Notes: generated by a model from the sequence alone, not told the origin. DNA of 64,000 bases from Tetrapisispora phaffii CBS 4417 (GCF_000236905.1 NC_016530.1:310001-374000); one strand, 5' to 3'. Positions 50,969 to 62,203 are shown, numbered from the stretch's first letter. Numbers and translations: made by a program.

Positions 50969-53083
50969 ATGTCTGAATTATTAAGACAAACTTTTGCTAA
51001 TGCAAAGAAGGAAAACCGTAATGCTTTAGTCACTTTTATGACTGCCGGTTATCCTACTATCGAGGACACTGTTCCTATTTTAAAAGGTTTCCAAGACGGT
51101 GGTGTAGATGTTATTGAATTGGGTTTACCGTTTTCTGACCCTATTGCTGATGGTCCAACTATTCAAGTTGCAAACACTGTTGCTTTAGAAAATGGTGTAA
51201 CTATGATAAAAGCTTTGGAATTATTAAGACAAGCTAGAAGTGAAGGTATCACTGTTCCAATTATTTTGATGGGTTACTACAATCCAATCTTGAATTATGG
51301 CGAGGAACAATTCATCAAAGATGCTGCTGAAGCTGGTGCCAATGGGTTTATCATTGTTGATTTACCACCTGAAGAAGCTTTAAAAGTTAGAAATTACGTT
51401 AGAGAGAATGGTGTCAGTTTAGTGCCTCTAATTGCACCATCTACTACTGATGAAAGATTAGGTTTATTATCCCACATAGCTGATTCTTTTGTTTACGTTG
51501 TCTCAAGAATGGGTACTACTGGTGCTCAAACTTCAATTTCAAGTGATCTAGATCAATTGGTCTCTCGTGTTAGAAAATATACCAAAGATATTCCATTAGC
51601 TGTCGGTTTTGGTGTTTCGACCAGAGAACATTTCGAAACTGTCGGTGCATCTTCTGACGGTGTTGTTATTGGTTCTAAGATTGTTTCCCTATGTAGTGAA
51701 GCTGCTCAAGATAAACGATATGAAACTGCTAAGACTTATGTAGAAGGTATCTTAAATGGTAAAAAACATCATATTCTATCCGTCGAAGAATTCAACGAAC
51801 AACATAAACAATCGTTAATTGATGCAAAGAATTCTTCGAAAGTTGATAATGAGTTCTCTGAAGAACATAAATTTCCAACTAGATTTGGCGATTTCGGTGG
51901 TCAATACGTCCCAGAAGCTTTGCATTCATGTTTAAGAGAGTTAGAAAGAGGCTTTGAAGATGCTGTAGCTGATCCAACTTTCTGGGAAGAATTTAGATCA
52001 TTATATTCGTACATTGGCCGTCCTTCATCTCTACATAAAGCCGAAAGATTATCCGAACATTGTGGTGGTGCTACCATTTGGTTAAAGAGAGAAGATCTAA
52101 ACCACACCGGTTCCCATAAGATCAATAATGCTTTAGCTCAAGTTTTGATGGCTAAAAGATTAGGAAAGAGCAATGTTATTGCCGAAACAGGTGCCGGTCA
52201 ACATGGTGTTGCTACTGCCACTGCTTGCGCTAAGTTTGGTTTGAAATGTACCGTTTTTATGGGTGCTGAGGATTGTCGTCGTCAAGCATTAAACGTCTTT
52301 AGAATGAAAATTCTAGGTGCTGACGTTGTCCCAGTCACTAACGGTACTCAAACTTTAAGAGATGCTACATCCGAAGCTTTCCGTACTTGGGTAACCAATT
52401 TAAAGTCTACTTATTACGTCGTTGGTTCCGCTATTGGCCCTCATCCATATCCAACCCTTGTACGAACCTTTCAAAGTGTCATTGGTAATGAAACCAAAGA
52501 ACAATTTGCTAAATTGAACAACGGAAAATTACCAGATGCTATTGTTGCATGTGTCGGTGGTGGTTCTAACTCTACAGGTATGTTCTCTCCATTTGAACAT
52601 GATATTTCCGTTAGATTAATTGGTGTTGAAGCCGGTGGTGATGGTATCGATTCTGACTATCATTCCGCAACACTAACTGTTGGCAGACCAGGTGTTTTCC
52701 ATGGTGTCAAAACTTATGTTTTACAAGATAACGATGGCCAAGTCCATGATACACACTCTGTTTCAGCTGGTTTAGATTACCCAGGTGTTGGTCCAGAATT
52801 AGCATTCTGGAAGGCTTCTGGTCGTGCCGAATTCATGGCTGCTACTGACGCACAAGCTTTAGAAGGTTTCAAGTTATTATCTCAACTAGAAGGTATCATC
52901 CCTGCTTTAGAATCTTCTCATGCCGTTTATGGAGCTATCCAGATTGCCAAGAAAATGACTCCAGAACAACATTTAATTATCAATGTTTCTGGTAGAGGTG
53001 ACAAAGATGTTCAAAGTGTTGCCGAAGTTTTACCTAAACTAGGTCCACAGATTGGTTGGGATTTAAGATTTGAAGAAAAATAA
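50969..53083 (+). CDS. TRP5: Trp5, tryptophan synthase (fused alpha-beta)
   Basis: 704 residues (S. cerevisiae 707). This fungal fusion does both last steps of tryptophan synthesis: the alpha part cleaves indole-glycerol phosphate and the beta part condenses indole with serine. The alpha TIM barrel (about 1-240) carries the catalytic Glu in [11 protein letters not shown] (near 50) and Asp in [10 protein letters not shown] (near 131). A linker (about 255-300) precedes the beta domain, which starts [15 protein letters not shown]. The PLP lysine is Lys384 in [11 protein letters not shown], and the phosphate-binding loop is [10 protein letters not shown]. The C-terminal end has [12 protein letters not shown]. 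Bias toward preferred codons indicates good expression. Start ATG at 50969. Confidence 0.99.
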   Translation: MSELLRQTFANAKKENRNALVTFMTAGYPTIEDTVPILKGFQDGGVDVIELGLPFSDPIADGPTIQVANTVALENGVTMIKALELLRQARSEGITVPIILMGYYNPILNYGEEQFIKDAAEAGANGFIIVDLPPEEALKVRNYVRENGVSLVPLIAPSTTDERLGLLSHIADSFVYVVSRMGTTGAQTSISSDLDQLVSRVRKYTKDIPLAVGFGVSTREHFETVGASSDGVVIGSKIVSLCSEAAQDKRYETAKTYVEGILNGKKHHILSVEEFNEQHKQSLIDAKNSSKVDNEFSEEHKFPTRFGDFGGQYVPEALHSCLRELERGFEDAVADPTFWEEFRSLYSYIGRPSSLHKAERLSEHCGGATIWLKREDLNHTGSHKINNALAQVLMAKRLGKSNVIAETGAGQHGVATATACAKFGLKCTVFMGAEDCRRQALNVFRMKILGADVVPVTNGTQTLRDATSEAFRTWVTNLKSTYYVVGSAIGPHPYPTLVRTFQSVIGNETKEQFAKLNNGKLPDAIVACVGGGSNSTGMFSPFEHDISVRLIGVEAGGDGIDSDYHSATLTVGRPGVFHGVKTYVLQDNDGQVHDTHSVSAGLDYPGVGPELAFWKASGRAEFMAATDAQALEGFKLLSQLEGIIPALESSHAVYGAIQIAKKMTPEQHLIINVSGRGDKDVQSVAEVLPKLGPQIGWDLRFEEK

Positions 53084-53437
53084 ACTACCGTAATGAAATA
53101 TTAGAGTTGATGAGTTTAAAAAGAGGTACAATTAATCTTCCAATCGAGCATATAGATTTATATTCCCAACTTCTTCTATAATTATGTAATAACTATAAAC
53201 TAAATTATTAAAAACATGATTAACATTACTATCTTTAATCTAACTTACATCATTTATCGTTAAATTAAGGTGAATGCAACAATGGGGCCGAGATGAACTT
53301 TAAAAGGTTAGAAACTGCAATACCAAAAAAACATATATCTGATAAAGTCATTTTAATTCTATAAGTTTGTAATAACATATATATTATATATTTGCTATTG
53401 AAGTGTATCAAGGATACCAATACAATCCTTTTGTAAG
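53084..53437. other. Intergenic region, TRP5 to CWH41
   Basis: 354 AT-rich bases between two + strand genes, holding the TRP5 terminator and CWH41 promoter, with ATATATTATATA at about 53379-53391. Nothing else is seen. Confidence 0.4.
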
Positions 53438-55873
53438 ATGAAATTGATAGCAAATATAATTTTCCAGGTTCAATTAATCGCAATATTCTTTAGTTCTTTT
53501 GTATATGCAAAAGAAAACAAAGATGAGGAATTATACCAGATTTATACCAATTCGTCATTATTATGGGCTCCTTATAGATCAAATTGTTATTTTGGCTTGA
53601 GACCACGTTACATAAATGACTCTCCGTTAATCATGGGTATCATGTGGTTCGATAGCTCAAACCAAAACGGTTTAGCTCAAATGAGACATTTTGTTAACTT
53701 GGAAGATAAACTGAAAAGATATTCATGGGAAGTTTATGATCCAAGATATGGTGGAAAAGAGAATATTATAGATGAAGCTAATAACTTGAATATTACATAC
53801 AGTTTTGTGAAAACCAATGATGGTCAAAATTGGTCAGTTAGAGTAAACGGTCAAGCTTTGAACCCTAAGAAAAAAACATCCGGGTCTATTGTGGTATATT
53901 TAAGTCAAAATGGTGAAGACAAGACATCAAATATTATAAAAATTGATGGTCCTGATCCTAACAACCTACATTTTGTTGGGTTATCAAAAGAGTTAGGTGA
54001 CTATCATATATCTGTCACTGACAATTATGGTAAATATTTTAAGGCTGTTAAAAGGACTCCCTTTGAAACTGCACCGGATGCTGATAGTTCTCAAACAAGT
54101 CATTTAGCTATGGTTGTCCCTGATAAGCAAATCTGGAAAGCTCGCGATATCTTCCAAACTTTAATAACGGAATCTATAAATCAAATTACAAGCTCTACTT
54201 CGACTGATATCCATCCATCTTTAATTCCAAGTATATTCACGTTAAGAAATATATTTAATTTTAATGGTGGCAATTTCCATTATATTCAAAAATCATTTGA
54301 TATGAAGAAAGACTTTGAATTTGATATCATTTACAATCATGAAAAATCACTTGAAAAAATAAACTCAGAGAACGATGTCACTCAATTAATTCAAAGTGCT
54401 ATTAACAAAATTAATATAAAGTTCAACAAAAAATTCAAGTTCGATTATAAGTTCGAAGATAAGAAGTCGTTTGCATTAGAAACTTTATCTAATTTATTAG
54501 GTGGTATTGGATATTTCCACGGTACCCAATATGTTGATCGTATTACTGAATTAAATGAAGATACCTTTGAAAAAGTTGATTTGAAGAATTTTGCTGAGGA
54601 AGCTCCTCTAGAATTGTTTTCAACTGTGCCAAGTCGTGGATTTTTTCCTCGTGGGTTTTATTGGGACGAAGGTTTTAATTTACTACAAGTTATGGAATAT
54701 GATTTTGGTTTAGCTTTTGAATTACTGTCAAGTTGGATTAACATTATAGAAGAGGAGACTGGTTGGGTTCCCAGAGAAGTCATCTTGGGAGATGAAGCAA
54801 GAAGTAAAGTTCCTGACGAATTCATCGTTCAGACACCACGTATTGCTAACCCCCCAACATTATTTGTCACTTTGAGCGAAATGTTGATTAAAGCATATGA
54901 GATTCACGAGTCTTCCAAGTCTAATTCTAATTTTGGTGTCGCAGGAGAGGAAAATAATTTACTGGAAGAAAATTATGAAATTCTTGCAGCACGTATTAAA
55001 TCATTATATCCAAAATTAGTTAAGCATTACGATTGGTTTAGAAGTAGTCAAAAAGTGTTAACAGATGATTACGAAGAAATTTTTGATGATGAAGGCATCC
55101 TTGATAATATCCATCTAGACGAGTTGTATAGATGGTCTGGTAGAACAAGAAAACATTGTTTACCAAGTGGTTTAGATGACTATCCAAGAGCACAACCGCC
55201 TGACTTGTCCGAATTGAACGTTGATACTTTAGCCTGGGTTGGCATAATGACCAAATCTCTAAAAAAAATAGCAAGCATCCTTGAACTAAAAGATGAAGCT
55301 AAATATGAAAAGATTGAGAGGAATATAATTGAAAATCTTGACACAGTACATTGGAGCGAAGAGAACAACTGCTATTGTGATGTAAGCATAGACGAATTTG
55401 ATGAAGGGCGTGTCCATGTTTGTCACAAAGGTTATATATCATTGTTACCATTTGCATTAAAATTGATTCCTGAGAATTCCGATAAACTAGAAAAAATTGT
55501 TTCGTTAATGGAAGACAAAGAAGAACTTTATAGTGAATTTGGTTTACGCTCCCTTTCAAAACAAGACCAATATTACCGTACGGAGGAAGACTACTGGAGA
55601 GGGAAAATTTGGATGCCAATGAATTACATAAACTTGGATGCATTGAGACATTATTTCCCAGATAGAATTACAGAGAACAAGAAGAATTCAAAGGATTCTA
55701 TCAATAAATTATATCATAATTTGAAGAACAATCTGATTAATAATATTTTTAAAGTTTGGAAAAAGCAAGGTTTTGTTTATGAAAACTACGATCCAGAAAC
55801 TGGAGCTGGTAGCGGAGCTGAACAATTTACTGGTTGGACTGCATTGATTGTTAATATAATGGGCCATTTTTAA
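53438..55873 (+). CDS. CWH41: Cwh41, ER processing alpha-glucosidase I
   Basis: 811 residues (S. cerevisiae 833). It removes the outermost alpha-1,2-linked glucose from newly transferred N-glycans in the ER lumen and is needed for normal cell-wall beta-1,6-glucan. It is a type II membrane or signal-anchored protein: a hydrophobic segment covers about 3-24. GH63 features follow: the N-terminal beta domain (WAPYRSNCYFGLRPRY and MGIMWFD), the (alpha/alpha)6 catalytic domain with FFPRGFYWDEGFNLL (catalytic acid region, near 405), GWVPREVILGDEAR (near 445), SGLDDYPRA (near 575), and the C-terminal YENYDPETGAGSGAEQFTGWTALIV. All look intact. Start ATG at 53438. It acts directly downstream of STT3. 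Confidence 0.98.
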   Translation: MKLIANIIFQVQLIAIFFSSFVYAKENKDEELYQIYTNSSLLWAPYRSNCYFGLRPRYINDSPLIMGIMWFDSSNQNGLAQMRHFVNLEDKLKRYSWEVYDPRYGGKENIIDEANNLNITYSFVKTNDGQNWSVRVNGQALNPKKKTSGSIVVYLSQNGEDKTSNIIKIDGPDPNNLHFVGLSKELGDYHISVTDNYGKYFKAVKRTPFETAPDADSSQTSHLAMVVPDKQIWKARDIFQTLITESINQITSSTSTDIHPSLIPSIFTLRNIFNFNGGNFHYIQKSFDMKKDFEFDIIYNHEKSLEKINSENDVTQLIQSAINKINIKFNKKFKFDYKFEDKKSFALETLSNLLGGIGYFHGTQYVDRITELNEDTFEKVDLKNFAEEAPLELFSTVPSRGFFPRGFYWDEGFNLLQVMEYDFGLAFELLSSWINIIEEETGWVPREVILGDEARSKVPDEFIVQTPRIANPPTLFVTLSEMLIKAYEIHESSKSNSNFGVAGEENNLLEENYEILAARIKSLYPKLVKHYDWFRSSQKVLTDDYEEIFDDEGILDNIHLDELYRWSGRTRKHCLPSGLDDYPRAQPPDLSELNVDTLAWVGIMTKSLKKIASILELKDEAKYEKIERNIIENLDTVHWSEENNCYCDVSIDEFDEGRVHVCHKGYISLLPFALKLIPENSDKLEKIVSLMEDKEELYSEFGLRSLSKQDQYYRTEEDYWRGKIWMPMNYINLDALRHYFPDRITENKKNSKDSINKLYHNLKNNLINNIFKVWKKQGFVYENYDPETGAGSGAEQFTGWTALIVNIMGHF

Positions 55874-57464
55874 GTATCATTGAAAGATAGAGTACCGTAA
55901 ATATTTTTACACGAACTACTTTATCTAATGAGCCAAGACACGAAACTTTAGATTAATCCATAGTTAATTATAATAAAGTTACAACAAAATATAAATCTTA
56001 CAATCCTAGAAAACCAGAAATTTTTTTGTAAAACATAATTATTAACACTTGTTCAAGTTTTATAACAGTGCTTGTCCTGGCTACTCCGAAAATTATTTGC
56101 TATCTCTACCTCTAAGCAATTGACAATTCGTTTTCAATGGCTTGTTTCAAAGTATTTCTTTGAATTCTGGTTTAACCTATTAGTGTATATTGTTCTATTG
56201 TCGGGATCGACTCAGCTTCCTTGAGATTGCCGACACCATTATTACTCAAAAACTTGACATTAATGTCATGAGTTGATGTCGCATCCACCAATATCGCAAC
56301 TGCCCCACATACACATACATGTCCTTGACCTCTCATAGGGCCAGCAGCTGAGCAATTGAAGATTAGAACCAGAAACCAGAAACACAAACCTGTGGAGAGC
56401 ACTCTAAGGGTGTTCACCAGCGCTGCGACGTCCTGTCCTGCCCAAAAAGGAAATCACTGGTTCTATTTCGAACTGGTATTTTCCTTCTTTCGGACATCAA
56501 AGTTCTCGAAAAGGAAAAAAAAGAAATACAAAAATTCATTTTGCTGCGTCGTTATTGAGAAACTTAAAGACATTTACAATTGGAAATACAAAGTGCCGCA
56601 GAAAATGAACAGATCTGTTTCAAGGTCTCGAGAAAATGCTGGTAAGCATAAGCCGTACTGTACGTTTTAAATTGCGCTTGGCTTTTCCTGTTTAGGTAAG
56701 ATATATCTTAGGCGGCTAAGCTTGAGACGCTGAAAACATAACATCGAATTGCTAAGCATCTTGTCAATTCGCAAACAGCAAGTAAACATCGTTCTTCAGG
56801 CTATCGACTAGCTCAATGCTTACTGGAAAGTTAATGGTTGACGTCCATACATGTTAAGGTGCTGAGTACCTTCCTGGCTTACCATAATTGTGCTTTTGTT
56901 TACTTTTCAATATATTCCTGGCTTTGAATTATGTTCAAATCGCTAATAAATCTAGGACCCTTTGTTAGCATTCAACTACATTGGAGAAACCCTTAAGGTT
57001 AAGATGGCTCAACGTTCTATTACATAATATTTTAACTTAGTCGACCGTAAGAAAGACTGTTTCTAAGCCAAGTATGAAGAATGTTTCAACCAAGTAACCC
57101 AGTTTAATTATCAAACGTTGTGAATGAATAATGAAATGTTTAAGAAAGTTTCAAAATAAAATCGAAGTATTTAAATGAGCAACCGTTTGGAATATTATCT
57201 GTTTAAGTTTCGATATCTTTTTCATGCTCAATGTTATAATATATAAGTAATAACATCAAGAAAAATAATTACCTGCAACACAAACTAACATTCTATTGAA
57301 TAATTATAATACAAAAAGTTAATATATTACCATTTTACAAATTCAAATAAGTCATTCTCTATAAATTAATTCAATTTTATCCAAACTACTACTTTCCTTT
57401 ATATTTTACAAGTACAACAATAATAATTCATTCACTTTAAACTAAAGACATTCATTAATACAAA
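55874..57464. other. Long intergenic region upstream of SCW11
   Basis: 1.59 kb with no supported gene. A more GC-rich block at about 56170-56660 contains CCAGCA (56341-56346) and ACCAGC (56416-56421), which resemble Swi5/Ace2 cores. S. cerevisiae SCW11 is a daughter-cell Ace2 target, but these sites are about 1 kb from the start. The last 300 bases are A/T-rich promoter and leader. Short open frames in the GC-rich block lack convincing protein character. Confidence 0.5.
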
Positions 57465-58766
57465 ATGTACACACAGTCATTCATTCAATATATTATAACT
57501 TCTATTTTAATAGCTTCATTCGCTTCTGCTTTCCCTGTCTTAGATAAAAGACTTATCTTAACAAGGGTTCACACTGCTTCCACTACCAACACTGTTACTG
57601 ATTTCTATTCTACAACTACTGAAGTTGTCGTCGCTCCAACTGTCAAATATATAATCAGCGGTGACTCTACTTCTACAACTACTTTATTTCCATCCAATGC
57701 TGCCTCAACTGCTGCTCCCGTTACCATCACTACATTTATTCAAAAAGACGTCAATGCTGAAACTACTTCTTCTGCCACTTCTGCTGCTCAAAGTACCGTC
57801 TCTGCTTTAAATCAAGATAATTTTGCTGCCCAATCTTCTTCGAAAGCTACCACTACTTTATCTCCAGCTTCTACTGCCATTACTCAAGCAGAAGAAACTA
57901 CTTCCACATCCATTGCTGTTGCCGCCACTTCATCTTCCTCAAGTTCTTCATCCTCTAGTTTGGTTGGTGCTCCACAAGCTATTGTATACTCTCCATACAA
58001 CGATGATGGTAGTTGTAAGGATGCTGACACTGTTAAAACTGATTTGAATTTCATTGCTTCTAAAGGTATTTTCCAAATCCGTGTTTATGCTACCGATTGC
58101 AATTCTTTAGAAACTGTTGAGCCAGTCTGTAAAGATTTAGGTATTAAGATTAACCAAGGCTTATGGATATCAAGTGCTGGTGTTGATTCTATTGATGATA
58201 GCTTAAGTTCTTTAATTGCGTATGGTCAATCAAATAATTGGGACGTTATTGAATACATCACTATTGGTAACGAAGCTGTTAATTCCGGTTACTGTTCAGT
58301 CTCTGATTTAATTGCTAAAATTGCATCTGTCAAATCTCAGTTACAAGCTGCTGGTTACTCTGGTCAAGTTACCACTTCTGAACCACCGGTCACTTTCATT
58401 AATAGCCCTGAGTTATGTACTTCATCTGACATCGATTTTGTCGGTATTAACCCTCACTCCTACTTTGATGCTAATTCTAATGCTGCTTCTGCTGGTTCCT
58501 TTGTCAAAGGTCAATATGATTTAACTGTCGCTGCTTGTGGTTCTAAAAATGTTGTCATTACTGAAACCGGTTTCCCATCTGCTGGTAATCAAAATGGTGG
58601 TAACATTCCAAGCAAAGCTAATCAACTTATTGCTGTTCAATCCATTTTAGATGAGATGAACAAACAAGTCACCATTCTATCTACTTACAACGACTTCTGG
58701 AAGGACCCAGGTTCTTACGGTATTGAACAATACTTTGGTATTAGTGATCTTTTAGTCGATGCTTAA
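57465..58766 (+). CDS. SCW11: Scw11-like cell-wall glucanase (GH17)
   Basis: 433 residues, shorter than S. cerevisiae Scw11 (542). It is a secreted cell-wall protein of the endo/exo-beta-1,3-glucanase type involved in daughter-cell separation. It has a signal peptide (about 1-22, ending ASAFP), a dibasic Kex2-like DKR at 27-29, a Ser/Thr-rich wall segment (about 30-165, likely O-mannosylated) and the GH17 barrel (about 170-433). The catalytic acid/base is Glu270 in [10 protein letters not shown] and the nucleophile is Glu367 in [10 protein letters not shown]. The [19 protein letters not shown] opening is typical of the Scw4/10/11 group. The size difference lies in the Ser/Thr region. Position between CWH41 and RPL30 equals S. 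cerevisiae (YGL028C). Confidence 0.92.
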   Translation: MYTQSFIQYIITSILIASFASAFPVLDKRLILTRVHTASTTNTVTDFYSTTTEVVVAPTVKYIISGDSTSTTTLFPSNAASTAAPVTITTFIQKDVNAETTSSATSAAQSTVSALNQDNFAAQSSSKATTTLSPASTAITQAEETTSTSIAVAATSSSSSSSSSSLVGAPQAIVYSPYNDDGSCKDADTVKTDLNFIASKGIFQIRVYATDCNSLETVEPVCKDLGIKINQGLWISSAGVDSIDDSLSSLIAYGQSNNWDVIEYITIGNEAVNSGYCSVSDLIAKIASVKSQLQAAGYSGQVTTSEPPVTFINSPELCTSSDIDFVGINPHSYFDANSNAASAGSFVKGQYDLTVAACGSKNVVITETGFPSAGNQNGGNIPSKANQLIAVQSILDEMNKQVTILSTYNDFWKDPGSYGIEQYFGISDLLVDA

Positions 58767-59188
58767 GCTCATACGACACAAATCACAAGTTTTGTTTCAA
58801 AACTTCCAAAGTAAACATACTTTTTGCATTTAACACAAGTCATTCACTACATTTAACGAACAATTTACACATTTAAACATTTTCATATGGAACTATGATA
58901 TATCACAATTAATTCTATAGTCTCCTAAGGGTGCATTATATTTCCTAATATTACATACATTTAGTCTTATGTAATTACGTAATTTAATTTACTTAATAAC
59001 GATTTTTTAATTATTTATGACATTACTTTTATGCAGTGCATGTAAATTATAATTAAATATATGACTAAAAGGTATAGAATTGCTTGGCTGCCAAATAAGT
59101 TGAATTTTAAGAGTTAATTTTTGAACGTCTCAAATAATAATGACTATCGTCAGTTATCTCACATTTAACAAACTCTCCACTAAAATAA
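58767..59188. other. Intergenic region, SCW11 to tRNA-Phe
   Basis: 422 AT-rich bases. CGR1, which lies between SCW11 and RPL30 in S. cerevisiae, is absent. No other feature is seen. Confidence 0.5.
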
Positions 59189-59278
59189 GCGGTTTTAGCT
59201 CAGTTGGGAGAGCGCCAGACTGAAGAATACTTCGGTCAAGTTATCTGGAGGTCCTGTGTTCGATCCACAGAAATCGCA
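59189..59278 (+). tRNA. tF(GAA): tRNA-Phe (GAA) with intron
   Basis: The 5' exon 59189-59225 starts GCGGTTTTAGCTCAG and ends with the anticodon GAA plus G37. The intron is 59226-59242 (17 bases), at the canonical position one base 3' of the anticodon. The 3' exon 59243-59278 ends ATCGCA. The acceptor GCGGTTT pairs with AAATCGC (one G-U-type or weak pair) and the T arm CTGTG/CACAG is perfect. The intron contains ACTTCGGTCAAGTT, almost the same as in S. cerevisiae, where it pairs with the anticodon for the splicing endonuclease. Confidence 0.98.
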
Positions 59279-59542
59279 TTTGTTTTTTATCCTTCCCGAC
59301 AACAGCTACTGTAACTTTTTTTCTTTATACTGGTTATAGTTACATGTAATATTAATATATTGAATTACTCTTTTACAAAATGACTATTCTCATTATTACA
59401 ACCTCACCTGTAAGTAATATCAACACAATTGATTTATTTCTAGTCCTTCATTATTTTTTACCAAAATTGATTTATTAAAATTAAATTAAACAAAATTTAT
59501 ATATAGATATAAAACGTAATATAACATTAAAAATCAAAGAAT

Positions 59543-60159
59543 TTAGGCTAAAGTGGTTAAGATATCGGAGTCACCAGCGTCTAAGATGGAAACAACACCG
59601 ACTCTGAATAATTTACCGACAGCAGTACCTAATTCGTTGTTGCCACCTTGGAAGTAGTAAACTCTGGTCTTAGATAACATAGCGTAATATTCTAATTCAG
59701 ATTTTCTTAAAACTGGGGTGTTGGAAGCAATGATAATCAACTTAGACTTACCTTGTCTTAGAGACTTGATGGTGGACTTGTAACCTAAGGTGTACTTACC
59801 AGATTTAACAACTAAAGTTAACTTTTGGTTAATGGATTCTTGGGACTTAACTGGGGCCTAAATTAATGATATCCAAATATGTTGTCATTTTTTTCGATAT
59901 TTTATTATAAAATAGAAAACAAAAACAATTCATGGGTGATATTTGTTAGTAAATTATGTTAAACATAACAGGCTTTTAAAAAAACCTTTATCTTTCATGA
60001 TATTCACATCAATCATAGACAATGACAAAAGCTCGACTGGTACTTCTCATTTGATATCTTACATACACATATGTAAGTATCTTCTCAGCCTGTGTTACAG
60101 TTTTGCATTAGACTAAGATTTCAGTAATAATCATTATTCAAAAATGTTATACTGACCAT
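59543..60159 (-). CDS. RPL30: Ribosomal protein L30 (eL30), spliced and autoregulated
   Basis: 105 residues, as in S. cerevisiae. Exon 1 is only the ATG (60159-60157). The intron is 60156-59858 (299 bases), with the unusual 5' splice site GTCAGT, the branchpoint TACTAAC at 59951-59945 and the 3' end TTTAG. Exon 2 is 59857-59543, beginning [12 protein letters not shown] and ending [11 protein letters not shown]30 is a large-subunit protein of the L7Ae/L30e kink-turn-binding family. In S. cerevisiae it binds its own pre-mRNA at the 5' splice site and blocks splicing; the same GACCGGAGTG and CGCAGAGATGGTC arms are found here, so this feedback is probably conserved. It diverges from RPL24 across 1.5 kb, as in S. 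cerevisiae (YGL030W/YGL031C). Confidence 0.98.
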
Positions 60160-60203
60160 CTCTGCGTATTTCGATAATTAGTATATATATAAACACTCCG
60201 GTC
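60151..60203 (-). promoter_or_regulatory. RPL30 autoregulatory kink-turn RNA element
   Basis: On the - strand, GACCGGAGTGTTT (60203-60191) and CGCAGAGATGGTC, which spans the ATG and the first bases of the intron, form the two arms of the S. cerevisiae L30-binding kink-turn: GACC pairs with GGUC around an asymmetric purine-rich loop. The non-consensus 5' splice site GTCAGT is part of the second arm, so L30 binding would hide it. An AT-rich spacer joins the arms. Confidence 0.88.
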
Positions 60204-60491
60204 TAAACTGGTCCTTTAAGAAACAAATCAAAAAACCCAAATTTTAAGTAAAATTCCTTGTAAAATGTAGACTAATCAATCTCATTACATTTATATACGA
60301 TTACGAACACATATGTATATATACAAATAATTTTTCACAATACAAGAAGTTACCATTAGAATACAATATATTTCACAGATTGAATATTATAGATTTCAGC
60401 CATTTGCTTGCTTGCAGTTTGAGCTCATTGAGAAGTTTCATGAAAAATTTGAGACGTGAATAATGACACCAAGTTGAGTGACTGTAATTAG

Positions 60492-60504
60492 ACATCCGTA
60501 CATT
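60492..60504 (+). promoter_or_regulatory. Rap1-type site, RPL30 promoter
   Basis: ACATCCGTACATT against the consensus ACACCCRTACATY: a single C-to-T change. Rap1 sites of this form are the standard activator elements of yeast ribosomal protein genes. Confidence 0.65.
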
Positions 60505-61424
60505 TCATACAAATAATGGAAACGGATATACATCGGTGCACCACCGGTAATTTGTTTTTTTTTCAATTTTGCTGAAGGAGAGATGCAGAAGCGACATGGA
60601 AAAATAATTTGTGACTATTTTTGTTTGTTCCGAGATGTCTTTTTTTGCTGCGATTTTCTCCCATTTTTTTCAAAAATACTGAAAAGTAATGCCATCAGTT
60701 GTTAGTTTGAAAAAATTCAAGAGATGACACCGACGCAAATAAATTTTATGTTTACTGCGCAGGCAAGTAGTGGAGGCCCTTCGTGGAAAATCAGGCAGGG
60801 GTCGGTACTGTGGGTGGGGGCCATCGATTCTTCACAGAGAGCGCTTTTTGTTTTGCCAGTAAGTTTCGTTGGCCATCCCGGTAAGTTTAGGCAGACTGGC
60901 CGTGTTCTAGAAGGGCGATGGCCTTGTAATATGTAGACGTCTTCCCTAACTGGACTATAATATTTTTTTTCACTCTTTCAGTTGTGGTATACTAACAATT
61001 TTACAATAATACACTTCTGTTAATACTATGTGCTTAGTATTGAACACTATTGTTCAATATAATGAATTATGTGTGAACTGTACTAATTTATTTCAATTTG
61101 TATCACACTTAATTCATTACCAATTCTTATAACATATTATTAAAATCTGATAGATACATATTTGATATATATATTGTCATATATTTATATTGTATGATTG
61201 GAACCTTGTTTATTTTTTTAGCTTCATTTTGAACGTTTAACAAATCACCAAGCAATAAACTCGAAACGTATGTTTAAGATTAATGATAAAGAGCTGTTTG
61301 AATTGGAGTACTGGATATTTTAGAATGAAAACAATATGTGGACATTGAGAACACAACAATTTGGTTTTAACGCAAGCAAGCATATCAGGTGGACTGTGAT
61401 GTATGCACTTAACGATGTAAGCAT

Positions 61425-61433
61425 CCCGTGCAT
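61425..61433 (+). promoter_or_regulatory. Rap1-like core upstream of RPL24
   Basis: CCCGTGCAT matches the 3' two-thirds of the Rap1 consensus; the bases before it deviate. The distance of about 300 bases to RPL24 fits a ribosomal protein gene activator. Confidence 0.4.
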
Positions 61434-61735
61434 ATGCAAGTATGCCTTCTGGTGATTATATGTGAATTGTGATTAGTAGTGAAATTTCATAAGATGTTGA
61501 AAATAACATCATGTTCTTTGAATTGATAAGTGATACGACAATAAGTTTTGGAGAGCTAATACACATTTTAATTATCCAGTATTTTTGATTGAGCAGGACA
61601 AAACAGTATTTATGACTAATGAATTTTGAACTTTTTTTACTAACAATTCAGTTTAACTATTTTAATGATAATTTAAATACATCCTGGTCTGGAGAGCTAT
61701 TAAAATTATAAGGTAGAAACATATTTATTTATAGA

Positions 61736-62203
61736 ATGAAGGTTGAAATCGATTCTTTTTCCGGTGCTAAAATCTACCCAGGTAGAGGTACTTTATTTGT
61801 CAGAGGTGACTCCAAGATTTTCAGATTCCAAAACTCTAAATCTTCATCCTTATTCAAGCAAAGAAAGAATCCAAGAAGAATCGCTTGGACTGTCTTATAC
61901 AGAAAATCTCACAAGAAAGGTATCACTGAAGAAGTTTCCAAGAAGAGATCTAGAAAGTCTGTTAAGACCCAAAGAGCTATTGTTGGTGCTTCCTTAGATT
62001 TCATTAAGGAAAGAAGATCCATCAAGCCAGAAATCAGAAAGGCCAAGAGAGATGAAAAAATCAAGGCTGACAAGGAAAAGAAGAAGGCTGACAAGGCTGC
62101 CAGAAAGGCTGAAAAAGCTAAATTAGCTGGTGCCTCCGGTTCCAAGGTTTCCAAACAACAAGCCAAGGGTGCTTTCCAAAAGGTTGCTGCTACCTCCCGT
62201 TAA
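61736..62203 (+). CDS. RPL24: Ribosomal protein L24 (eL24)
   Basis: 155 residues, the same as in S. cerevisiae, and intronless. eL24 sits on the large subunit near the inter-subunit face and forms bridge eB13. The N-terminal zinc-finger-like fold begins MKVEIDSFSGAKIYPGRGTL; as in yeast L24 most of its cysteines are missing. NPRRIAWTVLYRKSHKKG and KRRSRK-like basic stretches follow, then a long Lys/Ala helix (about 110-140). The gene neighbours RPL30 on one side, like RPL24A, and NAT2 on the other, like RPL24B. It therefore represents the ancestral single locus; whether a second copy exists elsewhere cannot be seen. Codon bias is very strong. Start ATG at 61736. Confidence 0.98.
   Translation: MKVEIDSFSGAKIYPGRGTLFVRGDSKIFRFQNSKSSSLFKQRKNPRRIAWTVLYRKSHKKGITEEVSKKRSRKSVKTQRAIVGASLDFIKERRSIKPEIRKAKRDEKIKADKEKKKADKAARKAEKAKLAGASGSKVSKQQAKGAFQKVAATSR

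Larger units (their letters stand above)
60204..61735. promoter_or_regulatory. RPL30-RPL24 divergent promoter region
   Basis: 1.5 kb between divergent ribosomal protein genes. ACATCCGTACATT at 60492-60504 matches the Rap1 consensus with one deviation, about 335 bases from RPL30. CCCGTGCAT at 61425-61433 is a Rap1-like core about 300 bases upstream of RPL24. The stretch 60540-60940 is mixed, with a more GC-rich patch (about 60760-60930). No gene is supported. A 70-codon open frame from 60724 has no recognisable features. Confidence 0.65.

Noticed and set aside
56172..56670. Short open frames upstream of SCW11, one with a GT-AG-like splice context
   Set aside because: The minus-strand frame starts at GTG. 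The plus-strand one has Lys/Arg/Ser-rich residues without similarity, and no TACTAAC branchpoint supports the splice.
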